Below are positions 42,380-54,434 of a DNA stretch of 64,000 nucleotides, piece after piece; the stretch's first letter is position 1; every line of letters starts with the position of its first letter. The position numbers and the translations under genes were made by a program. Under the pieces are notes generated by a model. That model was not told the origin of the DNA and did not search any database. It saw only the letters and a list, made by a program, of their open reading frames with translations. This DNA is from Gerris lacustris (lineage: Eukaryota > Arthropoda > Insecta > Hemiptera > Gerridae). The DNA lies in assembly GCA_951217055.1 (NCBI GenBank), contig OX578276.1, forward strand, positions 31,333,505 through 31,397,504, written 5' to 3'.

Positions 42380-43385
42380 GTAATTTTTTGCTTAAATCTA
42401 ATAAATCATACTGAATTTGAAGGCATGATCCCCCAATAACCTTTAAAATTTATAATTCCAATGAAACTATACTAAACCTTCGATAATCTTAGAAGCAAAA
42501 GCAATATGCAAAAGAGAAACATTTTCTGAGTTGTTTCGCATCGTTTTTTTTTTTTTTTCAAACAAACCTCTATGAACTGAAAAAGAATTTAATGTTACTT
42601 TGTATATTAACATAGGGGGCGGGGCATTCAACTCTCATGGGAAAAAAATTGGACCGGTTATATTCCTCGCTTACACCTTTCAAACATTCACCGCACTTAT
42701 CTTATTTAATTTCCAATTTGACTTCGGGTTATTTCTGCAAAAAATGCCTTTACATATTTTATTTATTTTTAACTTATTTAAAAAGATATCATAATTTCAT
42801 TTCCTTTTAAACAGAAATAAAAAGAATGTTATTCAATATCCGGCTTACTTTTATTTGAAATTATATTTATAGTTTTCGATAACTTAAAACTTTTTTTGTT
42901 TTAAGTAATATTTATTTCAGTTAAAAATGAGCTTGCCTATCTAAAAAGATCTTTATATACCTATAAATGTATTTAATTAAAGCTATAATTATTGAGGTCT
43001 TCGAAAAATATAACTATTTTTTTATCTAGTTTGGTAGATTTTTGTCTATAAAATAATACATGTATTTCGAAATATATTATGTATAAACCTATATACTTAC
43101 ATATATTTCCGTTGGACTTTCACTTATTTTATAACGAAATTATATCATTTTAAATCTATCTTATTTATTATATTAATATATCTTTGAAAGAACTCATATA
43201 TTTTTTTAAGAAATTTGAGTTGTTTGCCGAATGTAGCTCAGAAATGGTCATATCTCTCCATTTATTAAATTTTGCTAAATTGATACTATTATTCATGTAA
43301 AAAATCAAAATAATTTTGACTAAATTGGAAAAAAGAGGAAAAAAATTAAATAAATTAGACAATAATTTTTAATTATATAAAAGGG

Positions 43386-43388
<3 letters not shown>
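42380..43388. other. AT-rich DNA, R1 internal fragment only
   Basis: An internal R1 fragment lies at about 43255-43360 (TTTTGCTAAATTGATAC, then TCAAAATAATTTTGAC). No gene. Confidence 0.45.

Positions 43389-43440
<52 letters not shown>
43389..43440. repeat. (TA)n microsatellite, left of the palindrome
   Basis: About 26 TA units, ending 30 bp before the palindrome at 43471. Confidence 0.97.
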
Positions 43441-43444
<4 letters not shown>

Positions 43445-43470
43445 TAAATTCTCGACCGTAAATATAAACA

Positions 43471-43900
<430 letters not shown>

Positions 43901-43904
43901 AAAA

Positions 43905-44065
43905 TTATGGGGGATCTCGCCAAAACCGAATCTAAACAGTGTCATCAATATGCCCTGTGCAGAAAAATTGGAACGTTGAGAGAAAAAAAATGTGCCCAAG
44001 ATCGAGGGAGTTTGTTAAAGTCTTTGCTCTTGTCCCTGGTTCTGGGTTATAAAAGCATAATATAT
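43905..44065 (-). repeat. Fragment of the family M internal block
   Basis: Contains GATCTCGCCAAAACCGAATC, TAAACAGTGTCAT and AGAAAAAAAATGTGCCCAAG, the complement of the extra block of copy B. A similar fragment is at 44835-44990. Confidence 0.6.
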
Positions 44066-44089
44066 CATTGAATTGCATGCGATTAGACG

Positions 44090-44345
44090 CGAAGAATACC
44101 AATGGCCGAAGAAGGTTGAAACTTAAAGGGTCCTACCTCATTAATTTAATTTAAATTGGACTATTAGTCTTTAAGATATATTGGTTCATGAAAATTGTGA
44201 ACAGTCAAGGAAACAAAAATGTTCCCTGATGTCTGAAACGGATTTCTGTATTGGAATTTTTGAAATCGGAGACATAAAGAATATTTCGTTCCTCAGAACG
44301 ATGACATAGCTTCCGTTACCTTCGGTAAGTTCGGAAGCTAAGTCT
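44090..44345 (+). repeat. Repeat R1 copy with a well-preserved hairpin end
   Basis: Runs from a GAAGGTTGAAACTTA block to TTTCGTTCCTCAGAACGATG and CTTCCGTTACC-TTC-GGTAAGTTCGGAAGC. Both stems of the terminal double hairpin are intact apart from one base each. Confidence 0.75.
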
Positions 44346-44399
44346 GTTTAATATAACTTATTAAACTTTCTAATTTACCAATATATAATTATGTACTTT

Positions 44400-44800
44400 G
44401 TCCTGTGTTTTCCATTTATAAAGTCGAAAATAATATGGAAGTATCTGTGTGCTAACTCAGACTTTCCACTCAAATTTAATTGATATGGTAATTGATAAGT
44501 ATATGTGGGCTAACTCCCATGTACGTGATGTAGGAAGCAATGTCCGTAGAAAATTTAAATTAATTCGGGATGATCTGTGGGCTGACTATGACATAATATC
44601 ATTGAAATTGGAAATATGGGCGTATGTGTAAAATGTTGACTAGCAATCCAATAGACAGACATAGGACGAATCTTGTTTCTTGATGTCATAAATGCATTTT
44701 GTGGTTGAGGAATTTTATTGAATTTAGTGACAAAATAATTCGTTCTTCTAACGTTTTTTAAAAAAGTCCAACGCATATGGAATTCAACGAACAATATAAG
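44400..44800 (+). repeat. Strongly decayed R1-like repeat
   Basis: Weak R1 phrases remain (GTGGGCTAACTCCCATGTAC, CAGACATAGGACGAATC, TAATTCGTTCTTCTAACG). The two short overlapping frames are not recognised. Confidence 0.4.
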
Positions 44801-44834
44801 TTTTCGTTTTTAATTTCTTATCTTAATTATTTTA

Positions 44835-44990
44835 TATAAAAGGACAAATCCCTGAACAAAGGATCTTGCCAAACCCGAATCTAAACCGTGCCATCGATAT
44901 GTCCCCGTGTAGGGGGACGGTGAGAGAAGAAAAATGAGCCCAAGATCGAGAGGGGTTGTTAGGGTTATTGCTCATCCTTTCGAGTGCCTT
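44835..44990 (-). repeat. Fragment of the family M internal block, second
   Basis: Contains AACCCGAATCTAAACCGTGC, CATCGATATGTCCCCGTG and AAAATGAGCCCAAGATCGAG, matching 43905-44065 and the complement of the family M interior. Confidence 0.6.
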
Positions 44991-45619
44991 AGGTTCTTCT
45001 ATTTATTTTATTTATTATTTATTATTTTATATTATTTATTTATTTATCCAGGGTTCTTTTTATTTTAAAAATTAATGTGTAAAAACTTACTTCTAGGCAA
45101 AACTAAATTGGTATTCTTTTTGAACAGTTTAATTTAACTTCATTTGTGAGATACAAATCTTGAAATCTATATTTAACCTACTTTCCGACTATTTAGACAG
45201 CTAAAACTTTCCCAGATTATATATTTCCGATTACAATGCAAGCTGTTACTATTTTCAAAGCGCGTATTTAAATGTATCCCTCTGTGTGTGTGTGTTTTCT
45301 CTCTCTCTTTCTCTGCAATCCTTAAAGTTTATTCTTATGTAAGTTATTGAAAGTCGAAGTTATTGAAAGTCGAAGTTATTAAAACTTTTTTTTTATTGTG
45401 AATAATTATTAAGATGTTTTTAATTGTAGAATTACCAAAGAAGGATCACTGACGGCTTTGGTGTTAGTAATAGCACCTGTGTTCTAAAACAAGAGTGGAG
45501 CTCGCTCTACTTCACCTAAACTATAGTTACGATTAAAACCGTGGGTGATTTTCTCCTCAACATCTCACCCATTCATACTACTATCAACACAAGATTTCTA
45601 ATACTCATAAATAATAATT

Positions 45620-45622
<3 letters not shown>
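44991..45622. other. AT-rich intergenic DNA
   Basis: Contains ATTT/TTTA reiterations (45003-45050), a (TG)n/(TC)n stretch (45285-45312) and a short GAAGTTATTGAAAGTC duplication. No gene. Confidence 0.45.

Positions 45623-45699
<77 letters not shown>
45623..45699. repeat. (TA)n microsatellite
   Basis: About 38 TA units with one TTTA near the right end. Confidence 0.97.
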
Positions 45700-45820
45700 G
45701 TGACGTTCCTGGCGTTGCCCAGGTTCTTTTTTTAAAAATTTCGTTTCATTAATTCAGAGGATAATCATTGTTAGTTTGATAATCTATTGTTAAAGACCAA
45801 ACATATGGACACTAACATCT

Positions 45821-45960
45821 ATCATTTATATAATCGAGTAGTGTCCTAACGACGGTGACGACTCACCTCAAAATTATTTGTTATTGCTTAGCTAGGGCAA
45901 CCACATTTATTCCAATAAAAGCATTTGGTTTGTTTTAATTTGTTGGTCTTTTAATAGGCA
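45821..45960 (+). repeat. Interspersed repeat family G, copy 2
   Basis: Matches 1785-1918, including AATCGAGTAGTGTCC, GGGCAACCACATTTATTCC and TTGGTCTTTTAATAG. It carries a short extra GACGGTGAC block that is also seen in the 60.9 kb copy. Confidence 0.8.
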
Positions 45961-46023
45961 TAATTAGTTAATTTTAATTTTAATATAAAATTAAGCCCGT
46001 TGTTACTTGCTTGCTTAATGGCT

Positions 46024-46271
<248 letters not shown>

Positions 46272-46437
46272 AAGAAGAGTATCTGAAAAAAAATCGATCC
46301 GGGGCAACTCAGACAAACCTTCTATAAAGATGAGATACTGTAATTAAATTCTACTAAAATATCTCATATTTAACTATTTTTTTTTAAACATTTAAAAAGC
46401 GTTAAACAGTTTTGTTTTTGCGGTTGTGTTTAATTTT

Positions 46438-47160
46438 TAGGGTCCGTAGGCAAAATCAAAGACCCTTATATTTTCCTGCGTGTCTGTCCGTCCGTCCTGT
46501 CGCCTGCTCTCACGGCTACACCTTTCGTTCGATCACTTTGAAATTTGGCATGTATGTGTCTTGTACCTACCCACATATATTAAAAATATAGCGACTTTAA
46601 AAAACTATTTTTCAAAAAAATTAAGGTAAAAAAACTTAAGGGTTAAAATTTGTTTATTTTTTTTCGACACCGTGAGGGGTATCATATGAAAGGGTACGTC
46701 GAGCTGATTACAAAAATATATAATTCTTATTTTATAACTTTGATAGAGCGAGCTTAGGCAAGTTTGAAGTGGGTGTGAAATGTGTCCCCCCCCCCTCTAT
46801 CTCGCGTATGTGAAGTGCAAAAAATCTGAAAAAATTCCTGAACATTCTTCAACCAAAAGTAAAGATACTACTTTTTGGAAATTTCTAAAAAAAAATATTA
46901 CTTTATTTTTTATTGACAAAATACGTTTTATTATAACTATGGTCTTTTCGATGTATTTATATGGTTTTATTCCGGTTTAGTGACAAAAAAATACTTTATC
47001 AGAAGTTTGTTTATGTATTTTGAGAATATCAGACTCATAGGATAGTTCAAAGTAAGCTTTTTAGCAATTTAAAAAACACCATCAATAGGGTACTACTTAA
47101 ACTATACAGGCCTAAGGACCCTCGCTGTGTGCTGACTAGCACATACTTGACCTGTTTATT
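46438..47160 (+). repeat. Interspersed repeat family F, copy 2 (longer)
   Basis: Opens with GGGTCCGTAGGCAAAATC and a GTCTGTCCGTCC block, and closes with a GGACCCTCGCTGTG block. The right 440 bp match 111-563. A decayed head of the same kind (GGACCCGTAAGG, then a GTCTCTCTG block) is at 58925-58990. Confidence 0.75.
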
Positions 47161-47164
47161 GTTT

Positions 47165-47578
47165 TTAATTTTTAACAAAAAATCAGATTATTCAATATCT
47201 CGGAAACTAGATTTTGTTTGTATTTAAATTGGCTATATTAAAAAAAATATATATATTTAAAATAGTCGGAACCGTTTTCGAAAAATTTAAAGTTATATTT
47301 TTTTTCAGAGTTGTAGGGGATAGTGGCCACAAGTTTAAAGATAAAATTAATTTCGCTATATCGCCTGATGATGATTTTGTATGCAAAATTTCATCAAAAT
47401 CGGTTCAGTAGTTTAGGTTCCTCGCATCTGCACAGAAGACGGACAGACATTTTTAAAAACCACTTTTATGGATATCTAAAAACGTGTAAAGCCATTAAAA
47501 TCTCAATATTGAATTTACCTTCACAATACCGTCACAATACTTTCTCTTTATATGTACTATACATATGAGGAAGTAAAA
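47165..47578 (+). repeat. Repeat R2 copy with terminal hairpin
   Basis: Carries CTCGGAAACTAGATTTTG, AGTCGGAACCGTTTTCG, AAAATTTCATCAAAATCGG, ACAATACTTTCTCTTTATAT and the closing GAGGAAGTA arm. The tRNA-like scrap of the 6.2 and 33 kb copies is not in this copy. Confidence 0.7.
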
Positions 47579-48377
47579 ACGATTACACCAGTATTTCCCA
47601 ATTCTGTGAGATGTACAAATTTGGTTCTATGAATTTTTATCTTATCTACTTTGGTTATAACTTAAATAGCGCTAGAATTTTTGATGTTAAGGAATTCATT
47701 ATTTATACTTTCTTGACAATATTTAATTTTTTGATACACATATATAGGACAGCTTGAATAATGAAATTTGGCAGGATTATCGTCACATCCTGCCACATAA
47801 GCGTGCCAACTTTGATAATTATATACTGCCCTATAAGTATGGAAATATGGTATGGGCCTTAATTTCGAACCTTTCCAAGAGACATAATTTTGTTTTGAAA
47901 GTCCCCACTCTCTCATTTTCAACCTGTCAGTTGCATTAAAATCTCAAAATTACGATATTCGAAAACTTTTAGTGAACGTTCAAGAAAACTTTTTTTTTAT
48001 AATATTTACTTTTTTAACGTTTTAATATTATTTTTAATATAATTAACGTTTTATTATTGTTATTATAGGTTCAGTTTTATATTTTTTTTTACTTAATCTC
48101 TGCGTTACATTTTCAGTTTTTTTTTTACATGCAAATTACTTATAATTAAATTTTACTTAAAACTTAACTAATACTACTTACTACTATTTTACTTTTACTT
48201 AATTAATTTTATTTTTTTTTAAGTATCAATGATGACAAACTTTAATTGAAGATGTTCTTCTTTTAATAAAAATGTGTATCAAATTTTCTACTACATTTTT
48301 GAAATAGTTCAATGACCTGAAGAAAAGAATAGGAGTAAAGGTTAAACAAGTTTTTCAAACCTTTTGATACCACACGG

Positions 48378-48420
<43 letters not shown>

Positions 48421-49169
48421 GAAGAAAATATTGCAACATTAAATTATTCTTCCTCAAGTATTTATAGCCAGATTTTTGTTCGGTCTCTTAACATAATTAC
48501 AGGTTACCTGAATCTCTTTTATTCCAAACATTCAATTAGCTAATTTCCATAATGATTTTGTTTTTGTTATTTTTTCTTTTTATATTCTCATCCTCTCCTT
48601 GGACCCTTTCTGCCTTATTCTACACGAAATAAAAAGATCGTAACGTAGAATCTTTAAGGTCTGCTAGCTAATAAAAAGAGTAAAATAAAGATGTTACAAT
48701 AGCCATGTTTTACGAGTATGAACAGTGTAATAAATCACTATTATAAATAGAGGATTTGAAAGGACTTAAGCAATAAAACATAATAAATTAAAATAATTAA
48801 TTACTAACTTCAGTGAAGGATATAGAGGATGAATAATATACAACCTTACTTTCTAGAATAGAATATAAAATTATAAATGCATCGCTCTTTTGTTTTTTGA
48901 AAAGAAACAATTAAAATGATATATTCTAATAGCGATATAACTTATTATTCTGAAGTTATAGTATAGAAATGAAGAAATTTAAAAGATGAACATTTACTAA
49001 TAACAGGATTCCCTCAGGGAACTTGATCATTATCAGTGTAGAATATCCTAAGCAGAACTATTTTTGGTTATGCACTTTAGTCATAACCTATACTGACTAG
49101 TCAGAAGGTCAGAACTAAAATTGCCTGTTATTTTTTAGTCAAAACTAGTTATAAACAGAAATTAAGTAT
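47579..49169. other. AT-rich DNA with a 42-base A-run
   Basis: The A-run is at 48378-48419. The overlapping frames at 47662-47939 lie in a stretch with CCTGCCACATAAGCGTGCCA that looks like another decayed repeat. No gene recognised. Confidence 0.45.
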
Positions 49170-49835
49170 TTGTTCCCCTATATAAAATAAACATGCCAAC
49201 ATTTATTCCTTTTTTTAAAAATAAACATGCAATCATTTGTTCCTCTGTATAAAATAAACACGCAAACATTTGTTCCTCTGTGTAAAATAAACACGCAATC
49301 ATTTGTTCTTCTGTGTAAAATAAACACGCAAACATTTGTTCCTCTGTGTAAAATAAACACGCAAACATTTGTTCCTCTGTGTAAAATAAACACGCAATCA
49401 TTTGTTCCTCTGTGTAAAATAAACACGCAATCATTTGTTCTTCTGTGTAAAATAAACACGCAAACATTTGTTCCTCTGTGTAAAATAAACACGCAAACAT
49501 TTGTTTCTCTGTGTAAAATAAACACGCAATCATTTGTTCCTCTGTGTAAAATAAACACGCAATCATTTGTTCCTCTGTGTAAAATAAACACGCAAACATT
49601 TGTTCCTTTATGTAAAATAAACACGCAAAAAATTATTCTTCTTTTAAAATAAACACGCAAACATTTTTATCCCTCTGTGTAAAATAAACACGCAAACATT
49701 TGTTCCTCTTTGTAAAATAAACACTCAAAAATATATTCCTCTTTTAAAATAAAAATGCAATCATTTGTTCCTCTGTGTAAAATAAACACGCAAACATTTG
49801 TTTCTTTATGTAAAATAAACACGAAAAAAATCTGT
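49170..49835. repeat. 33-bp minisatellite, about 20 copies
   Basis: The unit is AAACATTTGTTCCTCTGTGT plus AAAATAAACACGC, with an A/T switch in AAAC/AATC and a C/T switch in TTCC/TTCT. In 49250-49600 the AAAC and AATC types follow each other in a two-and-two order, so the array has a four-unit higher-order period of about 132 bp. Because 33 is a multiple of three, long open frames run through it on both strands in several phases. None has a start, composition or context suggesting a protein. Confidence 0.95.
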
Positions 49836-50859
49836 TTTATGCAAAATATTCTGGTGTTGTGGGCAAATTATGATTAGTGGTTGTCCTGTGGTTATTACAG
49901 GACCAGACGAAAGTCAAAAAAATATAAATGGTCTACTCCTTTATTAATGGATTTTTTTATATTTTTTTTAAAAAAAATAAAGAAGTTAGTATCAAAGAAT
50001 TTCTAATTTTTATGTTCTATATTACCTTGAATTTATAATATTTTTTAAAAACCTAATTGCCTTTTTTGCCTTCGGCGTTTAAGGCAATATAGGTACTTAG
50101 GTATTTTCCCTTAAGTTTTAGAAGTAAATGAATAATGAATAATGGAGACTAAAGACAATGGGATTGTATTAACTCATTTAGTTAGAACCTAATTTAATGT
50201 TAAAGGTTACGAACTAAGGTCGAAAGCTATCTTTGAAAAATTAAAATTTAATTTGTGGAGGAGCGTTCGTTATTATTATACTGTGTAAGGTATTGTTTCA
50301 ATGCCCCATCAAGGATATTAGATTTTACTTAGGAAGTGATTCATCCTTTTGTTTTCACCTAAATCGAAATTCCTTAATCGATTTCTTCATCATTTCCACT
50401 TTAGAAAAGTAATATTAAACAGTTAGAAAAATTAACAATTCTATGCAGGCTTGAATCTTCTCACTTTGATTCACAAGTGTTCGCGGTTTCTTTTTTATAA
50501 ACTTTATATAATATGAATTTATATTTAGTAAAACGATTAAGATAAATAAACTAATGGGATATTGAGGTAAAAGATAAGAAAACGAACCAGTGTTTTTTTT
50601 TACACAATTTTAAAACAGTTATGAATTATCTTTTATAATTAATTTAATTTAATACAGGGGATTAACGTATTTATTAACTTTAATACTGAGCATTTTTAAC
50701 GATCTAGTAATAATTTAATTATCGTCGATCAATTCTTACTTTTTAACCAACGATTATTTTAAAAATTAGTTGATATCACTTGCTATACAAATGATTAATT
50801 ATCCAATTAATTAATTAATTTATCAACTTATAAATAAATGTACGTATGTGCGATTAACT
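49836..50859. other. AT-rich intergenic DNA
   Basis: No gene. A short CCTTTTTTGCCTTCGGCG block lies near 50060. Confidence 0.4.
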
Positions 50860-51620
50860 GACCGATAAACAGATTCGATACCCAAAAATGTTTGCCTGTC
50901 TGTTTTTTTGAAATCGGAATCATAAAATAATTTCATTCCTTAAAACGATTACAATTATACAGACACCTCCGCTGCATTCGGCAAGTTCGCAAGCAGTAAA
51001 AAAAATCTTATTTTGACGTAAATCTGTGATTATTTTAAGTAATTAATTAATTTATTAAAAATTAAGGGGGGGGGGGTTAAAATGGAAGATTCGTTCTTCA
51101 GAACGATCACTTAGCTTTCGTTACCTTCGGTAAGCGCCGAAGCAATATAAGGGGGAAATTAAATAAATTTGACAATTATGATAAATTACAATCAAAGGTT
51201 TGTGATTTATACACACGATTAAACCACATATGTGAAACACTTATCCGTCTAGCACTACCGTTATATACACCACTAAAAATTTATGTGTAGTTTCGGTAAG
51301 TTCGAAAACAATAAAGGTGATAATAACCAAAAATGATTATGCGAAAGAGGAAACAATTAGTGATAATTTATTATGGGAGTAATAAAGATAATTGGAAGAT
51401 AAGTAAAAGTTAGGGAGCAGAATATTTAAATTAATATAGGACTTACAGTGGGTAAATTATGAAGTACCATACAAATTCCAATAAAATTGAACAAATAGTT
51501 TTTAAGATTAGGTAGTTCTTGACATATTGACGGACTGACAGGCACCAAAAATGTTCCCTGATATCCGAAACTCAATGCAGTCTAGAGAGTTCAAAAGTTA
51601 GTGTTTAAAGATAAGCTTGG
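50860..51620 (+). repeat. Cluster of R1 fragments
   Basis: Three partial copies. 50860-51000 has a decayed hairpin (CCTCCGCTGCATTCGGCAAG). 51088-51145 has TTCGTTCTTCAGAACGATCA and a CTTTCGTTACC-TTC-GGTAAGC hairpin. 51400-51620 has TAAATTATGAAGTACCATAC and GACTGACAGGCACCAAAAAT. A G-run is at 51066-51075. Confidence 0.6.
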
Positions 51621-52612
51621 AAGCAATCTATTATATTATATATTATAACAATAAGTTTTGTTTATAAATTGATCAGAATTGAATTTTTTTTATTCTTCTT
51701 TATTTCATACATTTCGAAAACCGAATCCGACCTTAACTTTTTTTAAAAAAGTTTTTGCAAAACTGGCTAGAGTTTTGAAGCTTGGTAATAAAAATCAGTC
51801 CTCACACGTAGTTGTGCACTCCGGAAAATAATAAATTTGTCGAATTTTGTGAGGGATGTCATTAACCCATTTTGCCGAGTGAGCAAAAATTCGTAAAAAT
51901 CGAACCCTTTTTTTGATAGCTCTGAAATTTGCACCAATTTTAGTTTATGTTTTTTTTTTTGTTTTTTTTGGAAATACCGACATCTCAATCGATTTTTTCA
52001 AATCTTATACGAAAACTCTTGAGGCGTAGATTAAAACTTTTGGATTTTTTTTTGGTTATTTATCGTGCCTAATAATAAAATGGAGGATTTTGCTTGTAAT
52101 AAATAGCCTCTTTACTGCGATTCACACGGTATTTTATTCTTCGTAATGAAATGAAATGAATAACGTATAATTCATAAACCTGATTCTTTTACAAAACTGT
52201 TAAAGCGTTTGATTTTACCACTTGGCCTGCATGGTAATAGGAAACTTAGCCACATATTCCTAGCATGAGCCCCACGTGGAGCACGAGGTGAAGGCTAGCT
52301 TGATATAAAAATAATGACAAAAATATAACAACTAGTCAAAGTATGCAGCCATCCATTGATATTACGTGGAACGAACATGTTAAGAAAGCGTGTAGTTAAG
52401 TAATATTACATTTATTACAGATGTATCATGCATAATCAGATAACAAGTGCATCTTCTCTATGTATCAATAAATTAATAGATTATATTATTTAAGGAAGTT
52501 AACATATTTATTAATTAAACCAACAAGTCAAGAGGAAAATTATATTACACGCATGTGACAAAACATTTTCATCCTTGAATTCTCTTATAAAATTAAAAAA
52601 ATGTGTTATATA
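51621..52612. other. Intergenic, no gene
   Basis: Includes phrases of an unclassified repeat (about 51700-52020) with GCTTGGTAATAAAAATCAG, similar in style to the 5S-headed repeat body. The 73-codon minus-strand frame is not recognised. Confidence 0.4.
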
Positions 52613-54031
52613 CAGGGTGTTCCGCATTAGTACCTACACAGATAAACCTATGAATTTACAATAAATTTCTTACCAAAAATGTTAAGTAAATTTAGGTCCT
52701 ATGGACCTTCGTTTTCGAGATATGCCGATTTTTCATTTAGGCCTTTTAGCTATAAACTACCGAATAAATAAAAATCTAAATTAGATAGAAAGATACGGTT
52801 TGCATAATCGTAAAGAGCATTAAATTTCCTTTAAAAAATCATTAATTTTTGTTCTTAATAAGATTATTAGGTTAGGCATAATACAAGACAAACATTAAAA
52901 TTGGAAATTATATCAAATGTTTATACAAATTTGAGCTGCTACAACTTCTATATTTTTATAGCTAACGTTATTTTTAAAATGCTTAAAAAACTGCGCAATT
53001 TTATAATCTTTAATACAGTATTGTCTACTCTACAGTTTACGTAAGTGTTAATAGAGAAATAGGAAAAAAAAAAACTAATAGGAAATCAATTTATTCACAA
53101 CATTAATATTTATTTACAAGTTTTCAAAATAACCACCATTTTCATTCAAACAACGTCAACACCATCTTCAAATGCTCTGTGTTGCTCTCCTTATCTCTTC
53201 AACTTTCTGCTTCAACTGCTCAAATGCAGCAATAACTCTGCCCATTTGCTCTTTCCTAGTATTAACAATAATTGTTAGTCATAATTGGTAAAAGTCTACT
53301 GGTGTAAGGTCCACCTCGTCCTATCCAATGTCTCGGATAATTAACATTCGGCCGGTACCTAACATTTCTGGCAAAGTGGGCGGGACATTCATCCAATTGA
53401 AATACATGCTGCTTCTTAAATCAAGTGGTAAGTCCTCAATTATTCCAATAAATTAATTTTCTAAAAATGTTCACCATTTTCACGCTTTTTGAAAAAAGCG
53501 ATGTCCAACTATTCTGTGGCCAATAATACCAGCCCACATATTTACACAGAACTACAAAACTGGTGCTGAAAATGGTGGGGACTCGGTATATGTTGATTTC
53601 CAATAGGCCATGTAATATGAGTGTTGTAAATATGATAGCACCAGCGCAGTTTTTTAAGCATTTTAAAAATTACGTTAGCTATAAAAATATAGAAGTTATG
53701 GAAGCTCAAATGTGTATAAACATTTAATATAATTTCCAATTTTAATGTTTGTCTTGCATTATCACTAAGCTAATAATCGTATTAAGTACTAAAAAAAAAT
53801 ATTTTTTACAGAAAATTTAATGCTCTTTACGATGCTGCAACCCGCATCTTTCTATCTTATTTATATTTTTATTTATTCGGTAGTTTATAGCTAAAAGCAA
53901 TACCTAAATGAAAAAATTAATAAATCAATATCTCAAGGTCCATAGGACCTAAGTTTACTTGACATTTTTGGTCAGAAATTTGATGTAAATGCATAGCTCT
54001 TTCTGTGTAGTTACTTATGCGGAACACCCTG
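52613..54031 (-). mobile_element. Mariner-type transposon with about 390-bp terminal inverted repeats
   Basis: A 1,419-bp element flanked by TA on each side (52611-52612 and 54032-54033). The ends are CAGGGTGTTCCGCATTAGTA and the complement GCGGAACACCCTG. The inverted repeats extend from 52613 to about 52999 and from about 53643 to 54031, with CTACCGAATAAATAAAAATC and TATAGCTAACGT among the mirrored blocks. Between them is a decayed mariner transposase on the minus strand. TA target and mariner protein agree. Confidence 0.93.
53114..53640 (-). pseudogene. Mariner-type transposase, C-terminal half, decayed
   Basis: In changing frames the minus strand reads a block around HITWPIGNQHIPSPHHFQ, then NMWAGIIGHRIVGHRFF, then a block ending IIEDLPLDLR, then a RDIG block and DLTPVDF. 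It ends CLNENGGYFENL and a stop at 53114-53116. These correspond to the NVW-GIIGD block, the D-x-PLD block, the SPDLTPLDFF block and the terminal GGHFEHL of insect mariner-family transposases. The second catalytic Asp region (QHDGAPAH in relatives) is corrupted, and several stops and shifts occur. It is inactive. Confidence 0.85.
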
Positions 54032-54434
54032 TATAATGGTTAAAAAAGAATATGGTCAGTAAATGTGTGAAACCAGAGAAAGTGTGAATGGGTCAATAGA
54101 TTCAGAGTCAAAGTTCAATTTTTTTTTTTTTTTACTATTATTGTTTGGTATCTGTTTTGAAAATTGCTTAATTTGTAGTATTCTGAAGTGTCCAAATTAG
54201 ATGTTATTTTAAAATTTAATATATCTAAAAACGCAACACGTAAATCTTTATTACTTACGTGAGGGAATTTGCAGATAATTTATTATATACATATTTATAA
54301 ACAGATTTTTTTTTTGTAGTATTGAGTAGCACATGCCATAGGATCAAGGTATAACGTTGTTTTTTTTTTTTTTTGTTTTTTAATACCCCAAAGCATGTAT
54401 AACAGGATATTTAAATTATAGTTATTTTAAACTT

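Noticed and set aside
49162..49660. Open frames of 140-160 codons through the 33-bp array
   Set aside because: The period is a multiple of three, so frames stay open on both strands. No start context, no domain, and the array grades into decayed units.
49170..49835. CRISPR-like regular array
   Set aside because: The repeats are contiguous variants of one unit with no unique spacers, and the context is eukaryotic.
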